Assembly (NCBI RefSeq): GCF_014855515.1
Contig: NZ_JACYFK010000001.1
Location: 1,426,001-1,490,000, forward strand
Reading direction: 5' to 3'
Length of the DNA: 64,000 nucleotides
DNA from: Euzebyella marina
GTDB lineage: Bacteria > Bacteroidota > Bacteroidia > Flavobacteriales > Flavobacteriaceae
Within the stretch, counting starts at the first letter, position 1; every line of letters starts with the position of its first letter. The notes beneath the pieces are model-generated. The model searched no databases. It saw only the letters and a program-made list of their open reading frames with translations, and had not been told where the DNA came from. Made by a program: the position numbers and the translations under genes. This document shows positions 44,025-53,362 of the stretch, in pieces.

Positions 44025-44670
44025 TGGAAAGGGCTTCGTTCGTTTTTCTATTGTGAAACTCGATTCTTGTAAAATCTCCGGATGGCTCGATCATCTTTAC
44101 CTGCACCACTTCTCCCTTCTTGTCGAAACGAATGTGAAAGGCATTGATGAATTCTGAAAATTGGGGGTCTTTGGGTGAAAAATGCACCAAGTCGGACTCG
44201 GTATCGGTGAAAAATTTCATTGAAAATTCCTCTTCATCGAACATATCTCCCCTAATACTGGATGCAATCAAGCGATTAAGCCTTTCGAAGAGCTTGCTGC
44301 CACCCACATCTAAATTACTTTTATTACCATCGTCGTTGATGAATATGGTACGGTCTTTAAAAACTATTGAATAGTTGTAAGGCTTGGTATATTGCCATTT
44401 GACCATATCGGGAGCTTTAAATTTCAACACGCCACTTGATTCGATATCATTCGATAAAAAATCGATATGCTTGAACTGTGTAAAATCGCTAGAAATGGTT
44501 TGCGTGGCATCAGCCAATTTTTTGACTTTTGCTTTTAGCGCTTCTGATTGGGTGGAATTCATTTCAGTTTGTGCTTCAGCCAAATTGCTCCACAGAGCAA
44601 GTGATGCGCATAATAAAACGAGCCCTTTTTTAGAAGTATTAGGAATAATCCATTTGATTTTTTTGATCAT
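44005..44670 (-). CDS. LolA-like periplasmic lipid carrier
   Basis: 221 aa from the ATG at 44670, 4 bases past the deacetylase stop; the frame is open to 44709 but only this start leaves a good signal peptide (hydrophobic stretch ending NLAEAQ). The rest matches LolA: SDFTQFKHIDFLS, GVLKFKAPDMVKWQYTKPY and FERLNRLI. Aryl polyene and flexirubin clusters carry such a LolA relative, probably to move the lipid-like pigment to the outer membrane. Confidence 0.85.
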   Translation of the reverse strand: MIKKIKWIIPNTSKKGLVLLCASLALWSNLAEAQTEMNSTQSEALKAKVKKLADATQTISSDFTQFKHIDFLSNDIESSGVLKFKAPDMVKWQYTKPYNYSIVFKDRTIFINDDGNKSNLDVGGSKLFERLNRLIASSIRGDMFDEEEFSMKFFTDTESDLVHFSPKDPQFSEFINAFHIRFDKKGEVVQVKMIEPSGDFTRIEFHNRKTNEALSNADFSQ

Positions 44671-44674
44671 GGTA

Positions 44675-45463
44675 CTAAACATAGGCTCTAATTTCCAGCA
44701 ATTGGTCAACGGTGACCGACTGTAGTTTTTTATCCTTCAAAAATACCAATAACCGTTCCAAAACGGCTATGCTTTTGCTACTGGTATCATGTAAAAGTAT
44801 AATGTCGCCCTTAGCCACTTTTGAAACAATTCGATTGTAGACCATATTTTCAGAACGGGGCGTAGTGTCTAGCGAACGTACATTCCAGCCAATTGATTTC
44901 AACTGAAGCTCTTCGACCACCTTTTCTATTGAGGGGTTGGTAACCCCGAACGCCGGCCGATACAAATCCATCTTTCGGCCGCTTAATCGCTGTACGGTCT
45001 CTTTTGCTTTTTGAAGCTCATTTTTGACTTCTTCCACCCCAAAAAAACCAAATGAACGTGAATGCGTAAAAGTATGGTTTCCGATGGTATGTCCTTCATC
45101 AATAATACGCTCAAGTATTGATGGATGAGCCTCTATTTTTTCGCCGATACAAAAGAAAGTTGCCTTTGCCGAATATTTCTTTAAGAGATCGAGCACCTGT
45201 GGTGTAAATTCAGGATCAGGGCCATCGTCAAAAGTAATGGCTACCCAATCATGTGGGGTTTTTTTGTTGGAATGATAAGAAGTCAGGTGAAAATTCCACT
45301 GTATGAAAAAAGACCCGCTGAGCGTTACCAGAAACCAAGCGATAACTATAAGGGCATACCAATACCAACCTATCGCATAAAATGAATCAAGAACAATCAA
45401 TGCTACCAGTAGAACAACCGTGGTAGGATAGATTACCCTTCTTCTAATCAAACGGCTTAACAT
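44675..45463 (-). CDS. NodB-type polysaccharide deacetylase
   Basis: 262 aa. Three N-terminal membrane segments (about 12-55) and then a NodB domain with TFDDGPD, the zinc motif HTFTHS, RPAFG and ILLHDT, so all catalytic motifs are present. It overlaps the CLF gene by 7 bases. Its substrate in pigment synthesis is unclear: it might remove an acyl group from a lipid or glycan intermediate. Confidence 0.85.
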   Translation of the reverse strand: MLSRLIRRRVIYPTTVVLLVALIVLDSFYAIGWYWYALIVIAWFLVTLSGSFFIQWNFHLTSYHSNKKTPHDWVAITFDDGPDPEFTPQVLDLLKKYSAKATFFCIGEKIEAHPSILERIIDEGHTIGNHTFTHSRSFGFFGVEEVKNELQKAKETVQRLSGRKMDLYRPAFGVTNPSIEKVVEELQLKSIGWNVRSLDTTPRSENMVYNRIVSKVAKGDIILLHDTSSKSIAVLERLLVFLKDKKLQSVTVDQLLEIRAYV

Positions 45464-46530
45464 TTTTTCAGTAAGGTGAGACTGTGGTTTTCCCCTCTGT
45501 ATTGATTGTAGATCAAAATGGTTTGTGGAGCTTCTTTTGAAGAATCACCCAACTGCACCACTTGAGGAACAAAACCATGTTTCAGAATTTTGTTGGCCAG
45601 CCAAAAGCCAAATCCGGAAGCCGTATCAAATTCACCTGATAAATGTTTGAAATAAGCCTTCGGGGTATTCTTAAAAGACTCTTGTGATAAGGCTTCGTAA
45701 TAAGTATCAAATTCCACATCACCGTTATAACCCAAAATCAGCAAATCGATGTCATCGGAGGTCATTTCTTGTTCTTTCAAAAAAGACAAGGCTTCCTTCT
45801 CAATTTCATCACGTTCAAGAGAATTAAATGTCCTTATACCCAACAATTCGGAATAAGCGTTTTCCCCTTTTTTATTGGATACCACAAAAAAATGCGATCC
45901 CTCGGAAAAGATGGCTCCTTTTGAACCACTGTCTAAAATAGACATGGTTTCTACCGGGTCTTTTTTTATATGGCCTATAAGGCGATGGGTACTGACATGG
46001 TGTTCTACCAACTCATCGACCCCACCGGTCAAAATGGTACTTGCTTCATCATTCATTAGTTGCATATGGGCATCTAACAGTGCGGACTCAAATGAAATAG
46101 ATGAATGTACATAGGTGAAATTATGCCCTTTACAGCCCATTCCCAAGGCGATTTGTCCTGCAACGGTGTTGTGCGAAGATTGTATAAATCGGGTAGGGGT
46201 AAGAAACTGTTCGTTGTTATCGATTATATCGCTAACAAACTTTTCGGAATCACCGATACAGCCCAAACCAGTACCAACGATAATGGCATCGACCTCCGAT
46301 TCTTCAGTATTCGCTTCCGTAAGGGCATTTTTGGCGCTAACGGTACTCATTTTTATTCCTTTGGCCATTCTTCGGGCGGCCGCAGGCGGAATAAAATCTT
46401 TATAGTTCGGGTCGATAACCCTTGTTACGGTCTCATTATAAGTAACCACCTTGTTTAAAAAACTGGTATTGTCATAGGTTTTTTGGGCTGAAACCGAACC
46501 TACACTACGTATGTACACCTTATTTTTCAT
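45457..46530 (-). CDS. Ketosynthase-like chain-length factor without active Cys
   Basis: 357 aa from the ATG at 46530, which overlaps the KS stop (ATGA); the frame is open to 46560. The KS fold is clear, but where the active Cys should sit (TACSS in the partner) the sequence reads VHSSIS at about residue 138-143, so the nucleophile is Ser and the protein is a chain-length-factor-like partner. The His motifs are also absent. In aryl polyene synthesis KS and CLF form a heterodimer (ApeO/ApeC), so it probably pairs with the KS encoded just upstream. Confidence 0.85.
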   Translation of the reverse strand: MKNKVYIRSVGSVSAQKTYDNTSFLNKVVTYNETVTRVIDPNYKDFIPPAAARRMAKGIKMSTVSAKNALTEANTEESEVDAIIVGTGLGCIGDSEKFVSDIIDNNEQFLTPTRFIQSSHNTVAGQIALGMGCKGHNFTYVHSSISFESALLDAHMQLMNDEASTILTGGVDELVEHHVSTHRLIGHIKKDPVETMSILDSGSKGAIFSEGSHFFVVSNKKGENAYSELLGIRTFNSLERDEIEKEALSFLKEQEMTSDDIDLLILGYNGDVEFDTYYEALSQESFKNTPKAYFKHLSGEFDTASGFGFWLANKILKHGFVPQVVQLGDSSKEAPQTILIYNQYRGENHSLTLLKKC

Positions 46531-47726
46531 TGATTCTTTGAGAAAATAAGAGTGGAACAATTACCTCCGAAACCGAACGAATTAGACAATACGGTATGCA
46601 AGCTTTTTTCTTTTTTTTCCGTAACCGGAGTAAGATCAAACTCTTTCATTGGAGTTTTGAAATTCAAGTTGGGAAATATGACATTATGCTGTAATGCCAA
46701 TACGGAATAAACCGCTTCAACCCCTCCAGCCGCGGCCAATGTATGGCCCGTAAACGATTTGGTCGAACTAAATTCGGGGACATTTTCGCCAAAAATTCGA
46801 ATTAACGCTCTGCCTTCCGAAAGATCGTTGTTAGGTGTTGCCGTACCGTGCGCGTTAACATAATCAACTTCCTCAGGCTTTAAGTCGGCTACTTCCAATG
46901 CTTTTTGCATGGCGAGTACCGCACCATCGCCATTTTCGGAAGAGGCGGTTTGGTGAAAGGCATCGTTGGCATTGCCGTATCCCTTTACAAATGCCAATGG
47001 CTTTTTATTTTTCTTGGCAACCAACTCATCGGATTCCAATACAAGATAGGCAGCGGCCTCCCCTAAATTAAGTCCCTTTCGGTCGTCATCAAAAGGAGTG
47101 CTAAATGTATCGGATAAAATCATCAATGTTTTAAATCCATTGATGGTGAATTTTGAAAGACTATCGGTGCCACCAACAACCACTCGGTCTAACTGCCCTG
47201 ATTTGATCATTCTGGCACCCAACATAATGGCGTTGGCAGCAGATGAACATGCGGTGCTTATAGTGGTCACAAAACTTTTTTCTAGACCTAGGTATTTGGC
47301 AATTTTGTTGGTTGAATCACCCGCATGCAAGCCAGTAATATGTTGACGCACTTTTGGGTTATCGGTGTAGTCGTAGAAATATTGCTCCGACTTATCCATT
47401 CCGCCAACGGTCGTGCCTGAAATCAGTCCGGTCTTAAACTCATTAACGTCGGTTATTCCGGCATTTTCCAATGCTTCTCTTGCTGCTATGGCACCAATCA
47501 GAACCGTTCGCGACCATTGGTCCGCTTCTATTTTTAACTGATTTTCTAAATCTGAATTGGTTCCGGAAATTTCACCGACCATTATTTCATTTTCATGAAT
47601 GGTAGTGATTTGGGTAATTCGGTCAATACCGATTTTATTGGTAGAGAGCGACTGGTAATTTTCTGCTACATTGTTACCAATGGCAGAAATGATACCCATT
47701 CCGGTTATTGCTACCCCTTTACCCAT
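46527..47726 (-). CDS. FabF-type ketosynthase of the polyene line
   Basis: 399 aa, normal FabF length. Active residues are all present: Cys in ISTACSSAAN at about residue 159, His in NAHGTATP and His in KSFTGHTLAAAGG. It elongates ACP-bound chains. It follows the ACP gene and overlaps the CLF gene, and is the likely catalytic half of the KS/CLF pair. Confidence 0.9.
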   Translation of the reverse strand: MGKGVAITGMGIISAIGNNVAENYQSLSTNKIGIDRITQITTIHENEIMVGEISGTNSDLENQLKIEADQWSRTVLIGAIAAREALENAGITDVNEFKTGLISGTTVGGMDKSEQYFYDYTDNPKVRQHITGLHAGDSTNKIAKYLGLEKSFVTTISTACSSAANAIMLGARMIKSGQLDRVVVGGTDSLSKFTINGFKTLMILSDTFSTPFDDDRKGLNLGEAAAYLVLESDELVAKKNKKPLAFVKGYGNANDAFHQTASSENGDGAVLAMQKALEVADLKPEEVDYVNAHGTATPNNDLSEGRALIRIFGENVPEFSSTKSFTGHTLAAAGGVEAVYSVLALQHNVIFPNLNFKTPMKEFDLTPVTEKKEKSLHTVLSNSFGFGGNCSTLIFSKNQ

Positions 47727-47760
47727 CGTTTTAGTTTACGGAACTTAGCCGTGTGAGAAT

Positions 47761-48018
47761 TTATCGGCTTCTATTGGCTTCTATATAAGTGGCCATGGTC
47801 TGAACTGATTCGAAAATCTTTCTTCCCTCTTTTGGGTCGGCCAATTTAATACCGTAATCTTTATCAAGCATTACGATCAGCTCAAGGGCATCGATAGAAT
47901 CTAACCCCAAACCTTCGCCAAAGAGCGGGTCATTATCCTGAATCTCATCTACTGCAACGTCTTCAAGGTTAAGTTGCTCTATGATTTTCTCTTTCAGCTG
48001 TTGTTTTAACTCACTCAT
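47761..48018 (-). CDS. Acyl carrier protein
   Basis: 85 aa acidic protein with the phosphopantetheine Ser in GLGLDSIDALEL (about residue 40). Four bases overlap with the half-size KS-like gene upstream. One of two ACPs in the cluster; it is next to the KS/CLF pair, so it probably carries the polyene chain. Confidence 0.92.
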   Translation of the reverse strand: MSELKQQLKEKIIEQLNLEDVAVDEIQDNDPLFGEGLGLDSIDALELIVMLDKDYGIKLADPKEGRKIFESVQTMATYIEANRSR

Positions 48019-48632
48019 TGGTATTGATATAATCTTGTTATTTCTTCTTTTGTATGTACTGTAGAACCATTCTTGGTCACTAAATACATAAATGCTTCAT
48101 ATTTATCTTTATCTACATCGACCCAACCACATAATACAGAGTCTGCCTTTTTCGAATCAATAAGGCTTGCGCCGTATTCATACAAATAATCTGCATTGAA
48201 TTGATCAAAGATAAAAAAACTATTTTCAGAATATAGTTTATGTCTTATGCTAATTTCTCCGATGCAAATATTGGGCAGGGTGTATACAAATACTGCCGGA
48301 CTCGGATAAAAATTAGAACTGTCGCTAATCGATTCTTGGTACTTTCGGTCGGTATCGAGACTGGATGCCCTGTTTGAAAGAACTATAGCTATGTTGCTGC
48401 CCTCTTCAGGCATTTCTATTGACTTTAGCAAAACTTCGGAAGCCATGAAGGCCAACTTGCTCAGACCATCCATCTTAAAAAACTTTGGATAATCAGTTTG
48501 AAAGTTTTGGTAGGCCGATTTAAGAAAGGTGTTGAGGTCAACGGCTTCATTTTCATATACCAAACTGCCATTGAGCGAAATGGCATTGTTTTTTACATGG
48601 CAATAATTTGATATGAAGTACGTGTTCTCCAA
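48015..48632 (-). CDS. Half-size ketosynthase-like protein, no catalytic residues
   Basis: 205 aa resembling only the N-terminal half of a ketosynthase (phrases PSPAVFVYTLPNICIGEI). At the nucleophile position there is no Cys and the two His motifs lie in the missing half. It is not a frameshift: the stop overlaps the ACP start (ATGA) and the codon pattern is continuous. Probably a non-catalytic partner for KS or ACP. Confidence 0.65.
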   Translation of the reverse strand: MENTYFISNYCHVKNNAISLNGSLVYENEAVDLNTFLKSAYQNFQTDYPKFFKMDGLSKLAFMASEVLLKSIEMPEEGSNIAIVLSNRASSLDTDRKYQESISDSSNFYPSPAVFVYTLPNICIGEISIRHKLYSENSFFIFDQFNADYLYEYGASLIDSKKADSVLCGWVDVDKDKYEAFMYLVTKNGSTVHTKEEITRLYQYQ

Positions 48633-48642
48633 TTTTCAATAA

Positions 48643-49704
48643 TCACTTTTTTTTACAGACCAACATGGTATGAAATTCCCCAACGGCAATTTCTTCTTTT
48701 AAAGTAAGGCCAGCTGCACCAATCAATTCTATAAACTCAACCGCTTTGTACATTTTACTATTTCCGTTAGCCAAAGCCGTAAAGTATAAAGACGTGGCTT
48801 CTAAAGTAAAGCGAGCATTGTCAAATTTTTGTCTATCAGTAAAGGTTTCGATAATAATGAGCTCAGTTTCAGCATCCATGGCATTCTTACAGATGGTTAG
48901 AATCTTGAGGATCTCCTTTTTTGAGAAACAATCTAAGAACTGGCTCATCCAAATGGTATCGGCTCCTTCGGGAATAGTTGGATCTTCTGAGAGCCAATCG
49001 ATTTTCTGTCCCGAAATACGATTTTCAAGTCCTTTTTGTTTGGCATTTCCCAAAGCCTTTGATAATTGACCGGGCAAATCAAAAATTTTGATAGATACGT
49101 CGGGGTTATATTCAGCGCAAAGTATGGCAAATTTTCCTGTATTGCCACCTATGTCAAAAAGGGTTTTTGGCTGGTGCCTAAAAACCTTAGGTAGGGCCTC
49201 CCCGAAAATTTCGTCGCTATAAAAATGGTCAAAAGCGAACCATGATTGTTGAATTTGCTCTGGTAATTTAGAAAGACCTTCATAAATGGTCGGCCAATCA
49301 CCTAATTCTTTAAGACCAGCGGGCTTGCCAGTCGCTATGGCTTCTGGTAAATGATAAAGGCCTTGATAGCAAACGTCTTGCGTAAAATTGAGATTGGCTT
49401 CCGTCATCTTATGATAGTTTAGAAAGTATCCGATTTTGGTCAAATCGTAGTTGCCTTCACTATCTTGATCAACAATATCCATACTTTCGGCTACCTCCAG
49501 CAGAACACTTAGTCCGTATTCAGTTATATCAAGAGCTTCAGAAAGTTGATTTAATTTGGTGTTGCTTTCTCTGCTGTGCTCAAAAATATAGTCCAAAACA
49601 CCTAGCTTCCGTAAAGATACCGTCGTTTGAAACACAAAGGGGGCAAATGCAATCTTCTGGGCTTCTTCAAGCGCCTGAATAGCCTTCATAGGTTTTTTGG
49701 CCAT
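48643..49704 (-). CDS. Class I SAM methyltransferase (O-MT type)
   Basis: 353 aa. An N-terminal dimerisation winged-helix domain (about 1-100) and a methyltransferase domain with LFDIGGNTGKFAIL as SAM motif at about 178. The layout is that of plant-type O-methyltransferases and hydroxyneurosporene methyltransferase. It is the likely enzyme for methylating the aromatic ring or its hydroxyl group. Confidence 0.85.
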   Translation of the reverse strand: MAKKPMKAIQALEEAQKIAFAPFVFQTTVSLRKLGVLDYIFEHSRESNTKLNQLSEALDITEYGLSVLLEVAESMDIVDQDSEGNYDLTKIGYFLNYHKMTEANLNFTQDVCYQGLYHLPEAIATGKPAGLKELGDWPTIYEGLSKLPEQIQQSWFAFDHFYSDEIFGEALPKVFRHQPKTLFDIGGNTGKFAILCAEYNPDVSIKIFDLPGQLSKALGNAKQKGLENRISGQKIDWLSEDPTIPEGADTIWMSQFLDCFSKKEILKILTICKNAMDAETELIIIETFTDRQKFDNARFTLEATSLYFTALANGNSKMYKAVEFIELIGAAGLTLKEEIAVGEFHTMLVCKKK

Positions 49705-49786
49705 TTTTATGTAAATCTATTGGTGGGCAAATTTAGGGATTGAAGACCAATTAGAAAACCAATGTTAAAATATTAGATGGAAAGGG

Positions 49787-50938
49787 TTAGCTATTCAATT
49801 TTTTAAAGAGAACAGCGGTGTTCGACCCACCGAAGCCAGAGGCAGTTTTCAAAAAGATATTCAAGGTTTTTTCCGTTGTGTCTTTAATAATGTTCAAAGG
49901 GCGTGACACCCCCATTTCTTGAAAGCCCAAAGAAGCGTATAAAGTGTTATTCTTTAACGAATGCATGCCTACAATTGTTTCGAGAAGGCCTGAAGCACCC
50001 AAGGTATGCCCAAAGTAACCTTTTAAACTGTTTAAAGGAACTTCGCTAAGACCTGATCGGTCAAAAGCAATCGATTCCATTTCATCATTATAGGGGGTAG
50101 CCGTACCATGGGCCGAAATGTAATCTACCTGATTGGCTGAAATAGCAGCTTCTTTCATTGCCGATTCGATGCTTCGATGAAGACCTTCACCCGTTCTTGA
50201 AGGCCCTGAAATATGATTGGCATCGTTGCAAGAGGCATCACCCATAACTATTACTGATTCTTCAACAGCCAATGAATGGTCATTAGTGACCAATACGCTT
50301 GCTGCTACTTCACCGATGTTGATTCCCGACCGTGTTTGGCAATAAGGCCTACAGGGCAAATCGCTCAAAGCCTGAAAAGCATTAAAGCCTGAGATGATGA
50401 ATTGCGTTACCAAATCACCCGCTACCACAAAAACGTGGTCAAATTTGTCTTGTTTTATCAGTCTTTTGGCCACGGAAATCGCCAAGACACCTGAAACACA
50501 GGCATTCGATAAAACTATAGGTTCAGTCTCAAAGTGAAAGAAATTTTTAAGCTGTGCTGCCAGCTCACCTAAATAAGCTCGATTTTCGTTAAATGAAGAA
50601 TTGGGGTCTAAAGCATCGATATTGCCTTTCGTGGTCGAAACAATCAGCCCTACGCGCTCATTCAAAGGGTGTTCAAATGACTTTAAGGTATCGCTGAGCG
50701 ACGCGATCATCATTTTTTCAAGCTTTGTATACTTTTGACGGGTGCCCAATTTTGAATAGGAACTTTCAAGAAGGCCCACATCAATCATAGATGAGTAAAA
50801 AGGACGATCAAGTATATCTTGATCTATTATTTTCTCTAGTCCTGATTCTTTCTTGGAAATTTTATCAACAACAGTAGCGCTGTCAAAACCAAGAGATGAG
50901 ATAATATTGTTATATGAAATGATAGGGTTATTCATCAA
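49787..50938 (-). CDS. FabF-type ketosynthase
   Basis: 383 aa, with Cys in SNACVSGVLA at about residue 146, His in SAHGTATP and His in GYFGHTLGASG, so catalytically complete. It overlaps the thioesterase gene by 11 bases. With two others it gives the cluster three active FabF-type ketosynthases plus DarB. It may start or extend a particular stretch of the polyene. Confidence 0.88.
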   Translation of the reverse strand: MMNNPIISYNNIISSLGFDSATVVDKISKKESGLEKIIDQDILDRPFYSSMIDVGLLESSYSKLGTRQKYTKLEKMMIASLSDTLKSFEHPLNERVGLIVSTTKGNIDALDPNSSFNENRAYLGELAAQLKNFFHFETEPIVLSNACVSGVLAISVAKRLIKQDKFDHVFVVAGDLVTQFIISGFNAFQALSDLPCRPYCQTRSGINIGEVAASVLVTNDHSLAVEESVIVMGDASCNDANHISGPSRTGEGLHRSIESAMKEAAISANQVDYISAHGTATPYNDEMESIAFDRSGLSEVPLNSLKGYFGHTLGASGLLETIVGMHSLKNNTLYASLGFQEMGVSRPLNIIKDTTEKTLNIFLKTASGFGGSNTAVLFKKLNS

Positions 50939-51377
50939 GTAGGCCCACTTTAATTTTCCAGTCCCTAAAAAAATCGGGTAGGGTCAATGATAATTCGCCT
51001 CCCAGTTCCACAAAAACCTGAACGGTTTCCCCAGTACAGACCACTTGACCTTCAGGGTTTAATATTTGATACCTGAAAACCATTTTGGCGGCGGCCGAAT
51101 CAATGTAGGTAGCCTTTACTTTAACTACATCGCCGTAAGCCAGTGGTAGCTTATGCTCACATTTAGAGGCTACTATGGGTGTAGAAAAATTATGGGCTTT
51201 TTGGTCTAAGTACGAAATACCATGATGTCTGCCGAAAGCTTCACGAGCATCTTCAAAAAACTGTATGTAATTGCCGTGCCATACAATGCCCAATGGGTCG
51301 CACTCTGAGAACCGCACTCTTACTTCACTCGTGTAACTTAATTCTTTTGATGTTTCAGACGGCATTTTTTCTCTCAT
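50928..51377 (-). CDS. Hotdog acyl thioesterase (4HBT/YbgC type)
   Basis: 149 aa. The 4HBT core FSECDPLGIVWHGNYIQFFEDAREAF carries the catalytic Asp in the usual position. It hydrolyses acyl-CoA or acyl-ACP thioesters, perhaps for chain editing. It overlaps the ABC permease gene by 23 bases and KS by 11. Confidence 0.88.
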   Translation of the reverse strand: MREKMPSETSKELSYTSEVRVRFSECDPLGIVWHGNYIQFFEDAREAFGRHHGISYLDQKAHNFSTPIVASKCEHKLPLAYGDVVKVKATYIDSAAAKMVFRYQILNPEGQVVCTGETVQVFVELGGELSLTLPDFFRDWKIKVGLLDE

Positions 51378-52626
51378 TATAGAAGATGGAAATTCCTGTG
51401 GTGATTAAGAAAAACAAAAATAGCAAAGCAATTTCGGGAAGCAGTTCAATAATACCCACATTTCTTAAAAATACATCGTAGAATGCGTTCAAGCCCCAAT
51501 TCATTGGTGATATGCCCGATAGAACCTGCATGAATTTGGGCATGGCAAATACAGGTACCCAAACCCCGCCCAAAGCGGCCAGTATAACGACAAAAGTAGC
51601 ACCGAATGGGGCTGATTGTTCTTGAGATTTGGCAATGGTGCCCAAGAGAAGCCCCAGGCCAACAGCTGCCAGACCGGCAAAAAATGCGACCAAAAATAGA
51701 AATGAAAGCTTGCCCGCGACCGATAATTGCGGAAGACCTAATAATGGAAAAAGGTACACCCCGACAATTAACATCAAAGCGAACTGAATAAGTGCGACAC
51801 TTAAAAACACAATGGTTTTACCACCAAGTACCGTAGCATACGACACAGGGTTCGTACGTAAGCGAACGAACGTGCCCAAATTCTTTTCTTTTACCATGTT
51901 GATGGAAAGGGGCAGAATGATAAAGAATATGGCAAAAAGCGTCCATGCCGGAATGTTGTGCTGTGTTGAATTTGGGATGACATTGTTTTCGGAAACACTG
52001 CCCGGCGCAATTTCTTTAAAGGTGATAAAAGGTTGGGTATCGAATATTTTTTCTTGTGGGTCATCGGTCAATTCTTCTTGAAATGCCTTATAAATAGATT
52101 CCGTTTCGATTTTGGAAACCATTTGGTCAATACCACTTTTTATAGCATTTCTAAATGAGATCTGTGTCGCGGGATCAAAGTAAAGTTTTACCTCTTTAGG
52201 CTCTATAATTGATTTGGCTAAGGGAATGTTCTCTTCTTCCATGCCAAATCGGTCCAAAATGCCCGATACATTTTCCTCAACTTTCTGTTTTAGGTTTTTA
52301 GATAGATTTTGAGGTATGACAATCGCTAGCTGATAATCGCCATTTTGCACCAATGCTTCCGCCTTCTCTTCTGTTGGTTGGGCAATTACTTCAAATTGAT
52401 CGCTTGTTTTTAAGTTCTCTTGAATGTTTTTGGAAACAGTGCCTTGGTCTAAATCAACCAATAAAATAGGGATTTTAGATTCTTTAAGGGTTTTAAAAGT
52501 GCCGTCTTGTATTACGGTAATAGTTATTACCAAAAGTAGGGGCATAAGAAAAAGAATGGCCAGACCCCCGAAATCTCTGGTAAGCAGTAAAAATTCTTTA
52601 TTTGCTGAGGCCCAAAGTTTATGCAT
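51355..52626 (-). CDS. ABC-2 type permease
   Basis: 423 aa. One N-terminal helix, a large soluble loop (about 45-215) and then five helices from about 225, the standard ABC-2 layout. It pairs with the ATPase encoded just upstream (8-base overlap). Probably exports pigment or a precursor across the inner membrane. Confidence 0.88.
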   Translation of the reverse strand: MHKLWASANKEFLLLTRDFGGLAILFLMPLLLVITITVIQDGTFKTLKESKIPILLVDLDQGTVSKNIQENLKTSDQFEVIAQPTEEKAEALVQNGDYQLAIVIPQNLSKNLKQKVEENVSGILDRFGMEEENIPLAKSIIEPKEVKLYFDPATQISFRNAIKSGIDQMVSKIETESIYKAFQEELTDDPQEKIFDTQPFITFKEIAPGSVSENNVIPNSTQHNIPAWTLFAIFFIILPLSINMVKEKNLGTFVRLRTNPVSYATVLGGKTIVFLSVALIQFALMLIVGVYLFPLLGLPQLSVAGKLSFLFLVAFFAGLAAVGLGLLLGTIAKSQEQSAPFGATFVVILAALGGVWVPVFAMPKFMQVLSGISPMNWGLNAFYDVFLRNVGIIELLPEIALLFLFFLITTGISIFYNERKNAV

Positions 52627-53362
52627 AATCCCTCAGTGCTTTTCCAGTTCTTGCCAAAAATACCTCTTCAAGATTTTCGGCTTCTTTGTGCTCTTTTATC
52701 AAGGTTTTAGGCTCTCCTTTGCAGATAATTTCTCCCAAATCTATAATGGCGATATGCGAGCAGAAATTTTCTGCTTCGTTGAGGTGATGAGAGGTATAGA
52801 GTATGGTGGTACCTTTCTGGTTAAGTTCTTTGAGGTAATTGATAATAGCATTTTTTGATTGCACATCAACACCAACGGTAGGTTCATCTAAAAACAACAC
52901 TTTCGGTCGATGTAGTATGCCAGCAATTAAATTCACCCTCCTTTTCATTCCTCCAGAAAATGTGTGCACTTTTTTATTAGCAAAAGTGCCAAGGCCCAAT
53001 ATTTCTAGATGTTCTTCGATTTTTGAATGAAGTGCCGACCCTTTAAGACCATACATACTTCCGAAGTACTTTAAATTTTCGAATGCGGTCAAAGAGGGAT
53101 ATAATGCATATTCCTGGGGTACGATTCCGATTATCTGTTTGAGCTGTTTCATTTCGTTCTGATAACTCAAACCATCGATGGTAAATGAACCGGAAGTAGG
53201 CTTCAACAAAGAACTGAGCATTGAAATTAGCGTAGTCTTTCCTGCACCATTCGGACCTAATATGCCAAAAATCTCCTTTTCGTAAATCGTAAGATCTAAA
53301 TTGCGAACCGAATACCGATCGGCATCCTTATATTTTTTTGAAAGTTGGCGAATTTCAATCAT
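52619..53362 (-). CDS. ABC transporter ATP-binding protein
   Basis: 247 aa with Walker A GPNGAGKT, signature FSGGMKRR, Walker B VLFLDEPT and a switch His (SHH). It forms an ABC-2 exporter with the permease gene that follows and overlaps the BtrH-like gene by 4 bases. Confidence 0.93.
   Translation of the reverse strand: MIEIRQLSKKYKDADRYSVRNLDLTIYEKEIFGILGPNGAGKTTLISMLSSLLKPTSGSFTIDGLSYQNEMKQLKQIIGIVPQEYALYPSLTAFENLKYFGSMYGLKGSALHSKIEEHLEILGLGTFANKKVHTFSGGMKRRVNLIAGILHRPKVLFLDEPTVGVDVQSKNAIINYLKELNQKGTTILYTSHHLNEAENFCSHIAIIDLGEIICKGEPKTLIKEHKEAENLEEVFLARTGKALRDYA

Noticed and set aside
46531-46560. Upstream start for the chain-length factor gene
   Set aside because: The extension overlaps the KS coding sequence; the ATG at 46530 overlaps the KS stop as ATGA, the pattern seen at other junctions here.
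48015-48632. Frameshifted or truncated ketosynthase
   Set aside because: The stop overlaps the ACP start and no remaining KS half is found in other frames downstream.
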